Of a stretch of DNA of 64,000 nucleotides, positions 44,754 to 53,917 are shown piece after piece. How positions within the stretch are numbered: the stretch's first letter is position 1; the number at the start of each line of letters is the position of its first letter. Where the stretch lies: contig NZ_JBPDVH010000006.1 in NCBI RefSeq assembly GCF_051851555.1, positions 67,877 to 131,876 of the forward strand, in the 5' to 3' direction. Position numbers and translations under genes: made by a program. Below the pieces are notes generated by a model that was not told the DNA's origin, ran no database searches, and saw only the letters and a list, made by a program, of their open reading frames with translations. The stretch is from Lonepinella sp051851555. Its GTDB lineage: Bacteria; Pseudomonadota; Gammaproteobacteria; Enterobacterales; Pasteurellaceae.

Positions 44754-45509
44754 ATGAAAAAAGACGAAGTTGGACATAATTTTTTAGCTCGTTTAGGTAA
44801 AACCCGCTTACGCCCAGGTGGCAAAAAAGCTACCGATTGGTTGATTGCCAATGGCGATTTTGATGCGAATAAAAAAGTGCTTGAAGTGGCTTGTAATATG
44901 GGGACCACCGCTATTGGATTGGCCAAACAATTTGGTTGCCAAATTGAGGGCGTGGATTTAGACGAAGTGGCCTTGGAAAAAGCTCAAAAGAATATTGAGG
45001 CCAATGGCTTACAGGATAAAATCCACGTGCAACGTGCCAATGCCATGAAGTTACCTTTTGAAGATAATACCTTTGATATTGTGATTAACGAGGCCATGCT
45101 CACCATGTTGCCGGTGCAAGCGAAAATGAAAGCGGTAGAAGAATATTTTCGTGTGCTTAAGCCGAATGGATTTTTATTAACCCATGATGTCATGCTGACG
45201 ACTACCGAGGCCGAACCTGTTATTAAGCAGTTGCGAGAGGCGATTAATATTACTGTCACACCACTGACCCGTGAGGATTGGACGCAATTATTTAAAGACA
45301 GCGGTTTCCGCAATGTGGACAGTTTCCATGGTGACATGAGTTTGTTATCCCCGAAAGGCATGATTCATGATGAGGGCTTATTGGGGGCATTACGCATTGT
45401 GTCGAATGCCATGAAGTCAGAAAATCGGGAAACCTTTAAAAAAATGTTCAAAGTGTTTAACGATCCAGAAAAGAAACTGAATTTTATTGCGGTATGTAGC
45501 CAAAAATAA
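44754..45509 (+). CDS. SAM-dependent methyltransferase, class I
   Basis: The 251-residue protein has motif I LEVACNMGTTAIGLA near residue 45, the acidic residue in GVDLDE and a later VINEAMLTML, all of the UbiE/Coq5-like class I fold. The substrate is unknown. No membrane part is present. It stands alone after crp; its own promoter probably contains TATATTAA about 30 bases upstream. Confidence 0.85.
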   Translation: MKKDEVGHNFLARLGKTRLRPGGKKATDWLIANGDFDANKKVLEVACNMGTTAIGLAKQFGCQIEGVDLDEVALEKAQKNIEANGLQDKIHVQRANAMKLPFEDNTFDIVINEAMLTMLPVQAKMKAVEEYFRVLKPNGFLLTHDVMLTTTEAEPVIKQLREAINITVTPLTREDWTQLFKDSGFRNVDSFHGDMSLLSPKGMIHDEGLLGALRIVSNAMKSENRETFKKMFKVFNDPEKKLNFIAVCSQK

Positions 45510-45541
45510 ACCGATTTTCGGCAAAAATGCCAAAAAGATCG

Positions 45542-45570
45542 AAAAGTGCGGTGAATTTCACCGCACTTTT
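45542..45570. terminator. Inverted uptake-sequence pair after the methyltransferase gene
   Basis: AAAAGTGCGGTGA and its complement form a 13-bp stem with a three-base loop, followed by six or more T residues. Both arms carry a perfect uptake core. Confidence 0.88.
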
Positions 45571-45646
45571 TTGTATGATAGTCCGTAGTGATGTTAAGCG
45601 AGCGCTATTATGCTCGGTTTTTTTTATATGATTGATGATGGGGGAA

Positions 45647-47464
45647 ATGATGGCGGCAGCAGAAAGTGCCAATCAATTAGTTCAGGTCGTGGTGTTATTG
45701 AGCGCAGCTGTGTTGGCGGTGCCTTTATTTAAACGGCTAGGATTAGGCTCTGTACTCGGTTATTTGGCCGCAGGGCTGGCGATAGGCCCTTTTGGTTTAC
45801 AGTTATTTAGCGATCCCAATTCGATTATTCACGTAGCAGAACTGGGCGTGGTGATGTTCCTGTTTATTATCGGCTTAGAAATGAAACCCTCCCATCTATG
45901 GGGCTTACGCCGCCAAATCTTTTGCTTAGGCACGTTACAAGTCAGCCTGTGTGGGGCGTTGCTGATGTTGGTGGGAATTTACTTATTAGATTTCGCTTGG
46001 CAAACGGCCTTTGTGATTGGCGCAGGGTTTGTGCTAAATTCCACCGCAATCATTATGCAGGTCCTCGCCGAACGTGGTCAAATGAGCAGCCAAAGTGGCC
46101 AGAAAATGATTTCCATTTTGTTGTTTGAAGATCTTTTAATTGTGCCAATCTTGGCGATTGTGGCATTTTTATCCCCGATTGATAAACACGTCAGCAAGCC
46201 ACTGTGGGAAAATCTGGCGATTGGCACGGGTTCCCTTACCATGTTAGTGGTCGCTGGCGTGTGGCTGTTGAACCCTTTGTTCCGCATTCTCGCTCGCACC
46301 AAATTACGTGAAATGATGACCGCTGCTGCCTTGCTTGTGGTGTTAGGCGCCGCCCTATTAATGGAGGCCAGTGGACTGTCTGCCGCCATGGGGGCTTTTA
46401 TTGCGGGCGTGTTATTATCTAACTCCAGTTTTCGCCATCAACTTGAAGCCGATATTGAACCCTTTCGTGGCCTATTATTAGGGCTGTTCTTCTTGGGCGT
46501 CGGCATGTCGTTAGATTTAGACTTGGTGTTGCATAATTTTGGCTTTATTTTATTGAGTGTGGTTGCCTTGATGTCGGTAAACGGCCTCGGTATTTATCTC
46601 GCTGCACGTTTCACCCGAAGTAGCAATGCGGTGGCATTGGAACGTGCTTTTATTATGGCTTTAGGCGGTGAATTTGCTTTCGTGGTATTTGCTGCTGCCG
46701 CCAACCAACATGTTATCACCCCAGAGCAACAGGCCAATGGCGTGGCTATTGTGGTGTTGTCTATGGTGTTAAGTCCGCTATTGATTTTGTGGCATAAGAA
46801 ATATATAGAGCCTCGCTTTATCGGTTCGCAAGAAGAACGGGAGCATGATCAGATTGATGAAAAACACCCGATTATTTTGGTCGGATTCGGTCGAGTCGGG
46901 CAAGTGGTCAACAGCATGTTAACCATGTCAGGCTATGCGGTCACTGTGATTGATCGTGATGAAGAAATTATTTCGGGCATGCGAAAATTGGGCATTAAGG
47001 CCTATTATGGCAATGCCGAACGCCCCGAGATTTTGCACCATGCTGGCATTGAGAATGCGGAAATGTTGATTGTGACCTCGGGCAATCGAGAAAAAGCCTC
47101 ACACGTGGTGGAATTGGCACGCAAAATGAACCCGACGATTCGCATTTTGGCTCGAGCGAATGACCTGTTCCATGTGTACGAACTCTATCAACAAGGCGCT
47201 GATCGCCAAATCCGTGAAGTCTTTGATTCCGCCGTGCGTATCGGCCGTTATGCGCTAGAAGAATTAGGCGTGGAGGAAGAAAAAGCCCGAGAAATCAGCG
47301 ATTGCTATTACCACCGTGATCGCCACCGTACTCGTTTAATGGCTGAAGTTTATGATCCGAGCTTTAAACATAAATTCCAAAATAAAGAAATGGTCAAAAT
47401 TACCTTGGAACACGATCAAGAAACCATGGTGGAAATTCAGCAGATTTTGCAACGGGAAGAATAG
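45647..47464 (+). CDS. KefB/KefC-type cation:proton antiporter (CPA2) with TrkA-N domain
   Basis: The roughly 605-residue protein has about twelve membrane segments in its first 380 residues, with CPA2 motifs SVLGYLAAGLAIGPFGL and GAGFVLNSTAI. A cytosolic NAD-binding RCK domain follows (IILVGFGRVGQVVNSML, then VIDRDEE). It probably exports potassium in exchange for protons, gated by glutathione or its adducts. The start is uncertain: ATG codons at 45635, 45638, 45647 and 45650 are in frame; the run GGGGGA just before the last two favours them. Confidence 0.9.
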   Translation: MMAAAESANQLVQVVVLLSAAVLAVPLFKRLGLGSVLGYLAAGLAIGPFGLQLFSDPNSIIHVAELGVVMFLFIIGLEMKPSHLWGLRRQIFCLGTLQVSLCGALLMLVGIYLLDFAWQTAFVIGAGFVLNSTAIIMQVLAERGQMSSQSGQKMISILLFEDLLIVPILAIVAFLSPIDKHVSKPLWENLAIGTGSLTMLVVAGVWLLNPLFRILARTKLREMMTAAALLVVLGAALLMEASGLSAAMGAFIAGVLLSNSSFRHQLEADIEPFRGLLLGLFFLGVGMSLDLDLVLHNFGFILLSVVALMSVNGLGIYLAARFTRSSNAVALERAFIMALGGEFAFVVFAAAANQHVITPEQQANGVAIVVLSMVLSPLLILWHKKYIEPRFIGSQEEREHDQIDEKHPIILVGFGRVGQVVNSMLTMSGYAVTVIDRDEEIISGMRKLGIKAYYGNAERPEILHHAGIENAEMLIVTSGNREKASHVVELARKMNPTIRILARANDLFHVYELYQQGADRQIREVFDSAVRIGRYALEELGVEEEKAREISDCYYHRDRHRTRLMAEVYDPSFKHKFQNKEMVKITLEHDQETMVEIQQILQREE

Positions 47465-47492
47465 CGAAAAAAGAGAAAAAAATCACCGCAGT

Positions 47493-48578
47493 TTAGGCGT
47501 TTAACAGGCTGATGTTTCCCGCACTCACCCCAAAACTGCGGTATTTTTCTACTTGCATTTGAGCCAGTTGATCGGCGGTGATGGCGGTAATAAACACTTG
47601 TGATTGGCTTTGTTGTAAGCGTTGGGCTAATAATGATCGCTTAATTTCATCCAACTCCGAGGCAAAATCATCAATCAGGAAAATACAATGGCGGTTTTTC
47701 TGTTGCATTAAATGCTCGCCTTGTGCCAATCGCAAGGCACACATCAATAATTTTAGTTGGCCACGAGAAAGCACATCTTCCACCGGCAAGCCGTTTGCTT
47801 TGAAACGAAAATCCGCTTTTTGCGGGCCGGAAACGGTGTAACCGATTTGCTTATCTCGGGCAAAATTCTCGCTTAATGTCTCAGCATAATCCTTGTCTTT
47901 TTCCCAACCTTGATGAAAACTCAGTTGAATGTCCAATTCTGGCAGAAATAATTGGCAAGTTTGTTCAATGGCGGGGGTTAAGGCTTGGGCGTATTCGGCT
48001 CGCCATTGGGTCACTTGATGGGCAAGTTTTGATAGTTCAATGTCCCAAATCTTTAAGGCTTGATAGTTGTAGGTTTGTTGCAACGCCGCATTGCGTTGTT
48101 TAAGTAACCGATTTAAGGCTGACCAAGCTGCATGAAAACTCGCTTGGTGGTGGAACAAGCCCCAATCTAAAAACGCTCGGCGATAGCTTGGTCCGCCATT
48201 TAACAGGGTTAAGCCCTCGGGCGTGATAATCTGCATGGGCAATAAATGGGCCAGATCGGCAATTTTATTGCCATCTTCACCGTTAATTTTGACAATGGTA
48301 TTGCCCTCTTTGCGCTGCTTTTGTAACCCTACTGACCATTGATGTTGCTGTTCTTGGATGCGCCCGTGTAAGGTGAAATGCGGTTGATCGTAACGGATAA
48401 TGCGTGTGGTGACATTGCTTTTGAACGAGCGCCCATGCCCTAAATAAAACAGGCTTTCCAATAAGTTGGTTTTGCCACTGCCATTATTGCCGATCAAAAA
48501 GTTAAAGCCGTGGTCAAATTCCAGATCCACGGCGCTAAAATTACGAAAGTTTTCAATAATCAGACGAGAGATAGCCAT
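47493..48578 (-). CDS. recF: DNA replication and repair protein RecF
   Basis: The 361-residue SMC-like ATPase has Walker A GNNGSGKTNLLES (about residue 30), an ABC-type signature LSRGQLKLLMCAL and Walker B IFLIDDFASELD. It loads RecA at gaps with RecO and RecR. It follows dnaN by 27 bases in the dnaA-dnaN-recF order. No gyrB follows within the window; the next gene is the convergent antiporter. Confidence 0.97.
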   Translation of the reverse strand: MAISRLIIENFRNFSAVDLEFDHGFNFLIGNNGSGKTNLLESLFYLGHGRSFKSNVTTRIIRYDQPHFTLHGRIQEQQHQWSVGLQKQRKEGNTIVKINGEDGNKIADLAHLLPMQIITPEGLTLLNGGPSYRRAFLDWGLFHHQASFHAAWSALNRLLKQRNAALQQTYNYQALKIWDIELSKLAHQVTQWRAEYAQALTPAIEQTCQLFLPELDIQLSFHQGWEKDKDYAETLSENFARDKQIGYTVSGPQKADFRFKANGLPVEDVLSRGQLKLLMCALRLAQGEHLMQQKNRHCIFLIDDFASELDEIKRSLLAQRLQQSQSQVFITAITADQLAQMQVEKYRSFGVSAGNISLLNA

Positions 48579-48605
48579 AAAGTGCGGTCTATTTTTCCGG
48601 CCTTT

Positions 48606-49706
48606 TTACAGCCGCATTGGCATAATCACGTATTCGGCTTGGCTGTTTTCGCAATCTTCGATTAAACAGCTTGATGAGGCATCAATTAACCGCATGCGCA
48701 CCCGTTTACATTTCAACGCATTCAATACGTCTAAAATATAGCTCGCATTGAATCCCACTTCCATCTCCTCGCTTTGATAGGACACGTCTAAGATTTCTTC
48801 CACTTCTTCGTGTTCTGGATTGGAGGCCAAAATGCGTAATTGATTTTCGCTTAGTTGTAAGCGCACGGTGCGAACCCGTTCTGTCGACAAAATGGCGGCA
48901 CGCACAAAAGACTGTTTTAAGGCCTCCCAATCGCCCTCTAAAATACGATCCGCATTGCGTGGCAACACACGGCGGTAATCAGGGAAACGGCCATCAATTA
49001 ATTTGGTGGTGAAGATCACGTTGCCTAATTGTACCCGTAAATTATTGGTGCCAATTTGCAAATGGGCGGGTTCTTCGCTATTTGGTTCAAGTAATTTGGC
49101 CAGTTCTTGCACACCTTTACGTGGCACAATCACGGCATGATTTTGCAGTTCTTGCTCCAAAGGAATGGTGCAAACCGCTAAACGATGGCCGTCAGTAGAT
49201 ACGGTGCGCAACAAATTACCCTCGGTTTCCAATTTCATGCCGTTTAAGGCATAACGGGCGTCATTGTTGGCCATGGAAAATTGGGTAGCATCAATTAAAC
49301 GGCGCACAATGCTTTGGGTTACGGTAAATTCCACTTCCGATTGCCAGTTGGTTAAATTCGGGTATTCCTCAGCGGGGAACGTGGTTAAATTAAATTTACT
49401 GCGTCCAGAACGGACTAACGCACGATCTTCTTCAAAATCCACGGTAATGGTTGCGCCCTCTGGCAAACTGCGACAAATGTCTAAGAATTTTCGGGCGGGA
49501 ATGGTGAAATCGCCCTCCGCCTGATGTTGTAGAACCGCTTGCGTGGACAGCTCCACTTCAAGATCCGTCCCCGTAATGGTGAGGCGGTTGCCGTTAATTT
49601 GCAACAACACATTGTTCAACACCGGAATATTCGGTCGATTACTTAACACACCACAAACTTGTTGCAATGGTTTTAATAACTCTTCTCGTGAAATAATCAG
49701 TTGCAT
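48606..49706 (-). CDS. dnaN: DNA polymerase III beta subunit (sliding clamp)
   Basis: The 366-residue clamp has three similar domains and ends in the canonical YVIMPMRL. It holds the polymerase on DNA. It lies 16 bases after dnaA in the same direction, with GGGAGAATC as ribosome-binding site. Confidence 0.98.
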   Translation of the reverse strand: MQLIISREELLKPLQQVCGVLSNRPNIPVLNNVLLQINGNRLTITGTDLEVELSTQAVLQHQAEGDFTIPARKFLDICRSLPEGATITVDFEEDRALVRSGRSKFNLTTFPAEEYPNLTNWQSEVEFTVTQSIVRRLIDATQFSMANNDARYALNGMKLETEGNLLRTVSTDGHRLAVCTIPLEQELQNHAVIVPRKGVQELAKLLEPNSEEPAHLQIGTNNLRVQLGNVIFTTKLIDGRFPDYRRVLPRNADRILEGDWEALKQSFVRAAILSTERVRTVRLQLSENQLRILASNPEHEEVEEILDVSYQSEEMEVGFNASYILDVLNALKCKRVRMRLIDASSSCLIEDCENSQAEYVIMPMRL

Positions 49707-49722
49707 AGTGATTCTCCCTTTT

Positions 49723-51087
49723 TTAGGCCGATAACGTGCGGTTTAAATTGACCCAATCTTCTTCAATATTGCTGTCGGTTTCCCGTAATTCAACAGTTTT
49801 ACGACAGGCATGTAATACAGTTGTGTGATCTCGATCACCAAAGGCTTTGCCGATTTCTGGCAAACTTCGGTTGGTTAATTCTTTGGCTAACGCCATGGCT
49901 AATTGGCGTGGTCGAGCGACCGAACGTGCACGATTCTTGGATTTTAAATCCGACACTTTAATGCGGTAATATTCCGCCACCACTTTTTGAATATTTTCAA
50001 TGGTGACCAATTTTTCTTGTAACGCCAAAATATCTTTCAAGGTTTCTTCGGCAAAATCTCGGGTGATCGGTTTGCCAGTAAATTCGGCATAGGCTTGCAC
50101 TCGGTTTAAGGCGCCCTCTAAATCACGCACATTGGTGCGTAATCTTTCCGCAATAAAAAATGCCACTTCTTCGGGTAAATTAAGTTTTTTCTCCTCGGCT
50201 TTTTTCAGCAAAATCGCAATACGCGTTTCCAATTCAGGCGGTTGAATTTGTAAAGTCAGCCCAACACCAAAGCGAGAGGTTAAGCGTTCGGTAAAGTTCT
50301 CAATGCCTTTCGGTAAACGATCAGAGGTTAAAATAATTTGTCGACCGCCCTCAAATAAAGAGTTAAAGGTGTGGAAAAATTCTTCTTGCGTGCCGCTTTT
50401 GCCTGCGAAAAATTGAATATCATCAATTAATAATACATCTAAAGAGCGGTAAAATTTCTTAAATTGTTCTAATCGTTCCGTTTTTAAGGCTTTTACCATT
50501 TCTTGCACATAGCGTTCGGAATGAATATACACAATGCGAGTGTTAGGGTTATCCGCCAAAATAGCATTGCCGATAGCGTGCAATAAGTGGGTTTTGCCCA
50601 AGCCTGTACTGCCGTATAAAAATAACGGATTGGTTAAGGAATCCCCCGGCTGTTTGGACACCTTTAAACCCGCTGAACGGGCTAATTGATTGGATTTACC
50701 GCCAACAAAATTTTCAAATACATAATGCGGATTTAAATTAGAGCGAAAACCGCCTTGTTCAGAAACACCAGCATTTTCCACCGCACTTTGTGCCGAACCA
50801 TGGGCATTTGCCGTCTGCGATTTAGGTGTCGGGCGTGAACCCTCTTGTAATTTCACCACTAACTGCGCATTTTGGCTTAACTGTTGCATAAGCGGGATAA
50901 TTTTTTCCATATAATGGCTTTCCACCCAATTTTTAATAAACACATTGGAGGCATATAAAGTGATGGAATTATCCTGATTGATATCCGCTTGTAACGGACG
51001 CAACCACATATTAAAGTCATTGGAGGAAATTTGATCCTGTAATTGCAAAAGGCATTGTGGCCATAAAGTGGATAAGTCGGTTTTCAT
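49723..51087 (-). CDS. dnaA: Chromosomal replication initiator DnaA
   Basis: The 454-residue protein has domain I (LWPQCLLQLQDQISSNDFN), a variable linker, the AAA+ domain with Walker A GSTGLGKTHLLHAIGN and Walker B VLLIDDIQFFAGK, and the DnaA-box-binding C-terminus KAFGDRDHTTVLHACRK. It is the first gene of the dnaA-dnaN-recF operon and is divergent from rpmH. An uptake sequence lies in its linker region. Confidence 0.98.
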   Translation of the reverse strand: MKTDLSTLWPQCLLQLQDQISSNDFNMWLRPLQADINQDNSITLYASNVFIKNWVESHYMEKIIPLMQQLSQNAQLVVKLQEGSRPTPKSQTANAHGSAQSAVENAGVSEQGGFRSNLNPHYVFENFVGGKSNQLARSAGLKVSKQPGDSLTNPLFLYGSTGLGKTHLLHAIGNAILADNPNTRIVYIHSERYVQEMVKALKTERLEQFKKFYRSLDVLLIDDIQFFAGKSGTQEEFFHTFNSLFEGGRQIILTSDRLPKGIENFTERLTSRFGVGLTLQIQPPELETRIAILLKKAEEKKLNLPEEVAFFIAERLRTNVRDLEGALNRVQAYAEFTGKPITRDFAEETLKDILALQEKLVTIENIQKVVAEYYRIKVSDLKSKNRARSVARPRQLAMALAKELTNRSLPEIGKAFGDRDHTTVLHACRKTVELRETDSNIEEDWVNLNRTLSA

Positions 51088-51212
51088 TTTTGTTTTAATA
51101 TCAGTTAATTATATTCTAATGCTAAGATGCTAGCGGAAAAGTGCGGTTCAAATTAGCTTAATTCTACAATAAAAACGCACAAAGATCTTCATAAAAGGAT
51201 CAAAAAAATTGC

Positions 51213-51240
51213 TTGAGATTTTTATGAAAATCCGTATAAT
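51213..51240 (+). promoter_or_regulatory. Probable rpmH promoter
   Basis: TTGAGA and TATAAT are spaced by 16 bases. It would give a leader of about 250 bases before rpmH. Confidence 0.65.
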
Positions 51241-51450
51241 TTGCCTACTCTTTTTTAGGGGCTTTTTATAGCGAGAAATCAAGTAGTTGCAGAAATAAAG
51301 CAGACAATGGATGCAACTTTAACCAAGCGTGACTTGATTTCCATTTGACGAACGCTGATTTTATGAGTAAAATCTCGTTCCTTATTTTAGATAACTTTGA
51401 ACAACCTTGTTTTCAAGTAATTTGTGTTTTGTTCGCTTTTGCTACGCATT

Positions 51451-51459
51451 TGTGAATAA
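51451..51459 (-). promoter_or_regulatory. Single DnaA-type box
   Basis: TTATTCACA on the minus strand matches TTWTNCACA. It is a single site between dnaA and rpmH and may help DnaA control its own region. One box alone can arise by chance. Confidence 0.35.
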
Positions 51460-51498
51460 AGCGATCAATAACCATTTTTGATTTAGGTAAATTTTAAT

Positions 51499-51633
51499 AT
51501 GAAACGTACATTTCAACCTTCTGTATTAAAACGTAGTCGTACGCACGGTTTCCGTTCACGTATGGCAACGAAAAACGGCCGTCAAGTTTTAGCCCGTCGT
51601 CGTGCTAAAGGTCGTAAAAGTTTATCAGCTTAA
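51499..51633 (+). CDS. rpmH: 50S ribosomal protein L34
   Basis: The 44-residue basic protein starts MKRTFQPSVLKRSRTHGFRS and ends GRKSLSA, the invariant L34 form. It begins the rpmH-rnpA-yidD-yidC-mnmE group that is divergent from dnaA in most bacteria. Confidence 0.97.
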   Translation: MKRTFQPSVLKRSRTHGFRSRMATKNGRQVLARRRAKGRKSLSA

Positions 51634-51648
51634 TTCTGACGCTATTGC

Positions 51649-52017
51649 GTGATTAAGCTAAACTTTTCTAGGGAGTTACGTTTGTTAACTCCCGAACATT
51701 TCAAATACGTCTTTCAAGAGCCGCTACGTGCCTCTGCACCTGAAATCACCATTCTTGCTCGCAAAAATAGCTTACAACATCCCCGTTTAGGTCTGGCTGT
51801 GCCAAAAAAACATTTGAAACGTGCCCATGATCGTAATCGGATTAAACGTTTAAGCCGTGAAAGTTTTCGTTTGTTGCAACATAGCTTACCAGATTATGAT
51901 TTTGTGATTGTGGCCAAAGCAGGCATTGGCAAATTGGATAACCCAACCTTAACCCACACTTTGGATAAATTATGGCAGCGTCACATTCGTTTGGCGAAAA
52001 AATTCTCATCAAACTGA
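51649..52017 (+). CDS. rnpA: Ribonuclease P protein component
   Basis: The 122-residue basic protein assists the RNA subunit of RNase P in cutting tRNA 5' leaders. It has the RNR signature KRAHDRNRIKRLSRESFR. The start is a GTG (KLNFSRELRLLTPEHFK follows), as in Haemophilus. Its 3' end overlaps yidD by 46 bases. Confidence 0.96.
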   Translation: MIKLNFSRELRLLTPEHFKYVFQEPLRASAPEITILARKNSLQHPRLGLAVPKKHLKRAHDRNRIKRLSRESFRLLQHSLPDYDFVIVAKAGIGKLDNPTLTHTLDKLWQRHIRLAKKFSSN

Positions 52018-52244
52018 TTCGTGTTTATCAAATCGTGATCAGTCCGCTGTTTGGGCCCCGCTGTCGTTTTGTGCCAACCTGTTCTTGCTATGGCATTGAG
52101 GCAATAAAAACGCACGGCGCTGCAAAAGGGGGTTGGCTTACGCTCAAACGTATATTAAAATGTCATCCTTTACATGCTGGTGGATTCGATCCTGTTCCAC
52201 CAAAAAATGATAACAATAACCATAACCATAAAGAGAACAACTGA
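51972..52244 (+). CDS. yidD: Membrane protein insertion efficiency factor YidD
   Basis: The 90-residue protein has the conserved core RVYQIVISPLFGPRCRFVPT and the cysteines CSCYG and CHP of the family. It sits at the inner membrane and helps insertion by YidC. The start lies inside rnpA, and the stop overlaps the yidC start (TGATG). The tail is rich in N, H and K. Confidence 0.93.
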   Translation: MAASHSFGEKILIKLIRVYQIVISPLFGPRCRFVPTCSCYGIEAIKTHGAAKGGWLTLKRILKCHPLHAGGFDPVPPKNDNNNHNHKENN

Positions 52245-53857
52245 TGAATTCTAGTCGTAGCTTATTAGCCCTTGCTCTATTGTTTATTTCGTTCCTTGTT
52301 TACCAACAATGGGAAATCGACAAAGCACCTAAACCTGTGGCCCAACAAACCACCGTTTCTGCCGTATCGCATGATACGCCTAGCAGTGCCACTGCCTCAT
52401 CTTCTACTGTGGATGTGGCCGTTCAAGGTCGTGTGATCAGCTTAACCAATGACGTATTCAGCTTAAAAGTGGATACGCTGGGCGGTGATGTGGTGGCCAG
52501 TAGCCTATTGGATTATGCCGCCGAATTAAATAGCCAAGATCGTTTAGTGTTGTTAGAAAATAATGCCAACAAAACCTATGTCGCACAAAGTGGCTTAGTG
52601 GGGAAAAATGGTATTGACAGTGCAGCGGGCCGTGCAGCTTACCAAGTGGAGGGGGATAACTTCACTTTAGCCGAGGGGCAAAATGAATTGCGTGTGCCAT
52701 TAACCTTTGAGCAAAATGGCGTGATCTATCGTAAAGTATTCGTATTAAAACGTGGCGAATATGATGTGGAAGTGAATTATGACATTCAAAATAACAGCGA
52801 CAGTGCGATTGAAGTACAACCTTATGGCCAGTTAAAACACACTTTAGTGGAAAATTCAGGCAATATGGCCATGCCAACGTATACTGGCGGTGCTTATTCT
52901 TCTTCTGAAACTAACTATAAAAAATACAGCTTTGAAGAAATGGGTAAAAACAATCTTGCAATTAACACCAAAGCGGGTTGGGTTGCTGTGTTACAACATT
53001 ACTTCGTCTCCGCTTGGATCCCAAATCAAGATGCGGATAATCAGCTTTACACCAGCACCAATAATGGCATGGGCTTTATCGGTTATCGTGGTCCAGTGGT
53101 CACTATCCCTGCGGGCGCAAGCAATACCATTACGAGTAAACTTTGGACTGGTCCAAAATTACAAAATAAAATGGGCGACGTAGCCAATCACCTTGACTTA
53201 ACCGTAGACTACGGTTGGGCGTGGTTTATTGCGAAACCATTGTTTAAATTACTCACCTTTATTCAAAGTATTGTGGTGAACTGGGGCGTGGCCATTATGT
53301 GCGTAACCCTTATTGTAAAAGGCTTGTTATATCCGCTTACCAAAGCACAATACACCTCCATGGCAAAAATGCGTATGTTGCAACCGAAAATGCAAGAAAT
53401 GCGTGAACGTTTTGGCGACGATCGTCAACGTATGAGCCAAGAAATGATGAAATTGTATAAAGAAGAAAAAGTAAACCCAATGGGCGGTTGCTTACCGATT
53501 CTTGTACAAATGCCAATTTTCATTGCTTTATACTGGACCTTTATGGAGGCGGTAGAACTCCGCCATGCACCATTCTTCGGTTGGATTCAAGACTTATCGG
53601 CACAAGATCCGTATTACATTTTGCCATTGTTAATGGGTGCCTCCATGTTCCTATTACAAAAAATGTCGCCAACCCCAGTGGCCGATCCAATGCAGCAAAA
53701 AGTGATGACCTTTATGCCAGTGATCTTCACCGTATTCTTCCTCTGGTTCCCATCAGGCTTGGTGTTATATTGGTTAGTATCAAACTTGATCACCATTGCG
53801 CAACAACAGTTGATTTATCGTGGATTAGAGAAAAAAGGGTTACATTCTCGTAAGTAA
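52244..53857 (+). CDS. yidC: Membrane protein insertase YidC
   Basis: The 537-residue protein has an N-terminal membrane anchor, a large periplasmic domain (about residues 50-340) and the conserved insertase part with five membrane segments from about residue 345 (KPLFKLLTFIQSIVVNWGVA, and the cytosolic loop MRERFGDDRQRMSQEMMKLY). It inserts proteins alone or with SecYEG. It ends in a basic tail. Confidence 0.97.
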   Translation: MNSSRSLLALALLFISFLVYQQWEIDKAPKPVAQQTTVSAVSHDTPSSATASSSTVDVAVQGRVISLTNDVFSLKVDTLGGDVVASSLLDYAAELNSQDRLVLLENNANKTYVAQSGLVGKNGIDSAAGRAAYQVEGDNFTLAEGQNELRVPLTFEQNGVIYRKVFVLKRGEYDVEVNYDIQNNSDSAIEVQPYGQLKHTLVENSGNMAMPTYTGGAYSSSETNYKKYSFEEMGKNNLAINTKAGWVAVLQHYFVSAWIPNQDADNQLYTSTNNGMGFIGYRGPVVTIPAGASNTITSKLWTGPKLQNKMGDVANHLDLTVDYGWAWFIAKPLFKLLTFIQSIVVNWGVAIMCVTLIVKGLLYPLTKAQYTSMAKMRMLQPKMQEMRERFGDDRQRMSQEMMKLYKEEKVNPMGGCLPILVQMPIFIALYWTFMEAVELRHAPFFGWIQDLSAQDPYYILPLLMGASMFLLQKMSPTPVADPMQQKVMTFMPVIFTVFFLWFPSGLVLYWLVSNLITIAQQQLIYRGLEKKGLHSRK

Positions 53858-53876
53858 TCCGTATTGAAATGACGAT

Positions 53877-53900
53877 AAAAGGTATCGAGAGATACCTTTT
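53877..53900 (+). terminator. Intrinsic terminator after yidC
   Basis: AAAAGGTATC and GATACCTTTT form a 10-bp stem with a GAGA tetraloop, followed by ATTTT. It lies 19 bases after the yidC stop and separates yidC from mnmE. Confidence 0.85.
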
Positions 53901-53917
53901 ATTTTAGGGAAAAGAGC

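Larger units (their letters stand above)
51088..51498. other. dnaA-rpmH intergenic region
   Basis: This 411-base AT-rich stretch has no gene. It holds an uptake sequence near 51139, the probable rpmH promoter, one DnaA-type box, and on the minus strand a TATAAT-like word about 15 bases before the dnaA ATG. No cluster of DnaA boxes or 13-mer repeats is seen. Confidence 0.6.

Noticed and set aside
51088..51498. Replication origin between dnaA and rpmH
   Set aside because: Only one DnaA-type box was found and no 13-mer AT repeats. In Haemophilus and E. coli the origin is near mnmG (gidA), which is not in this window.
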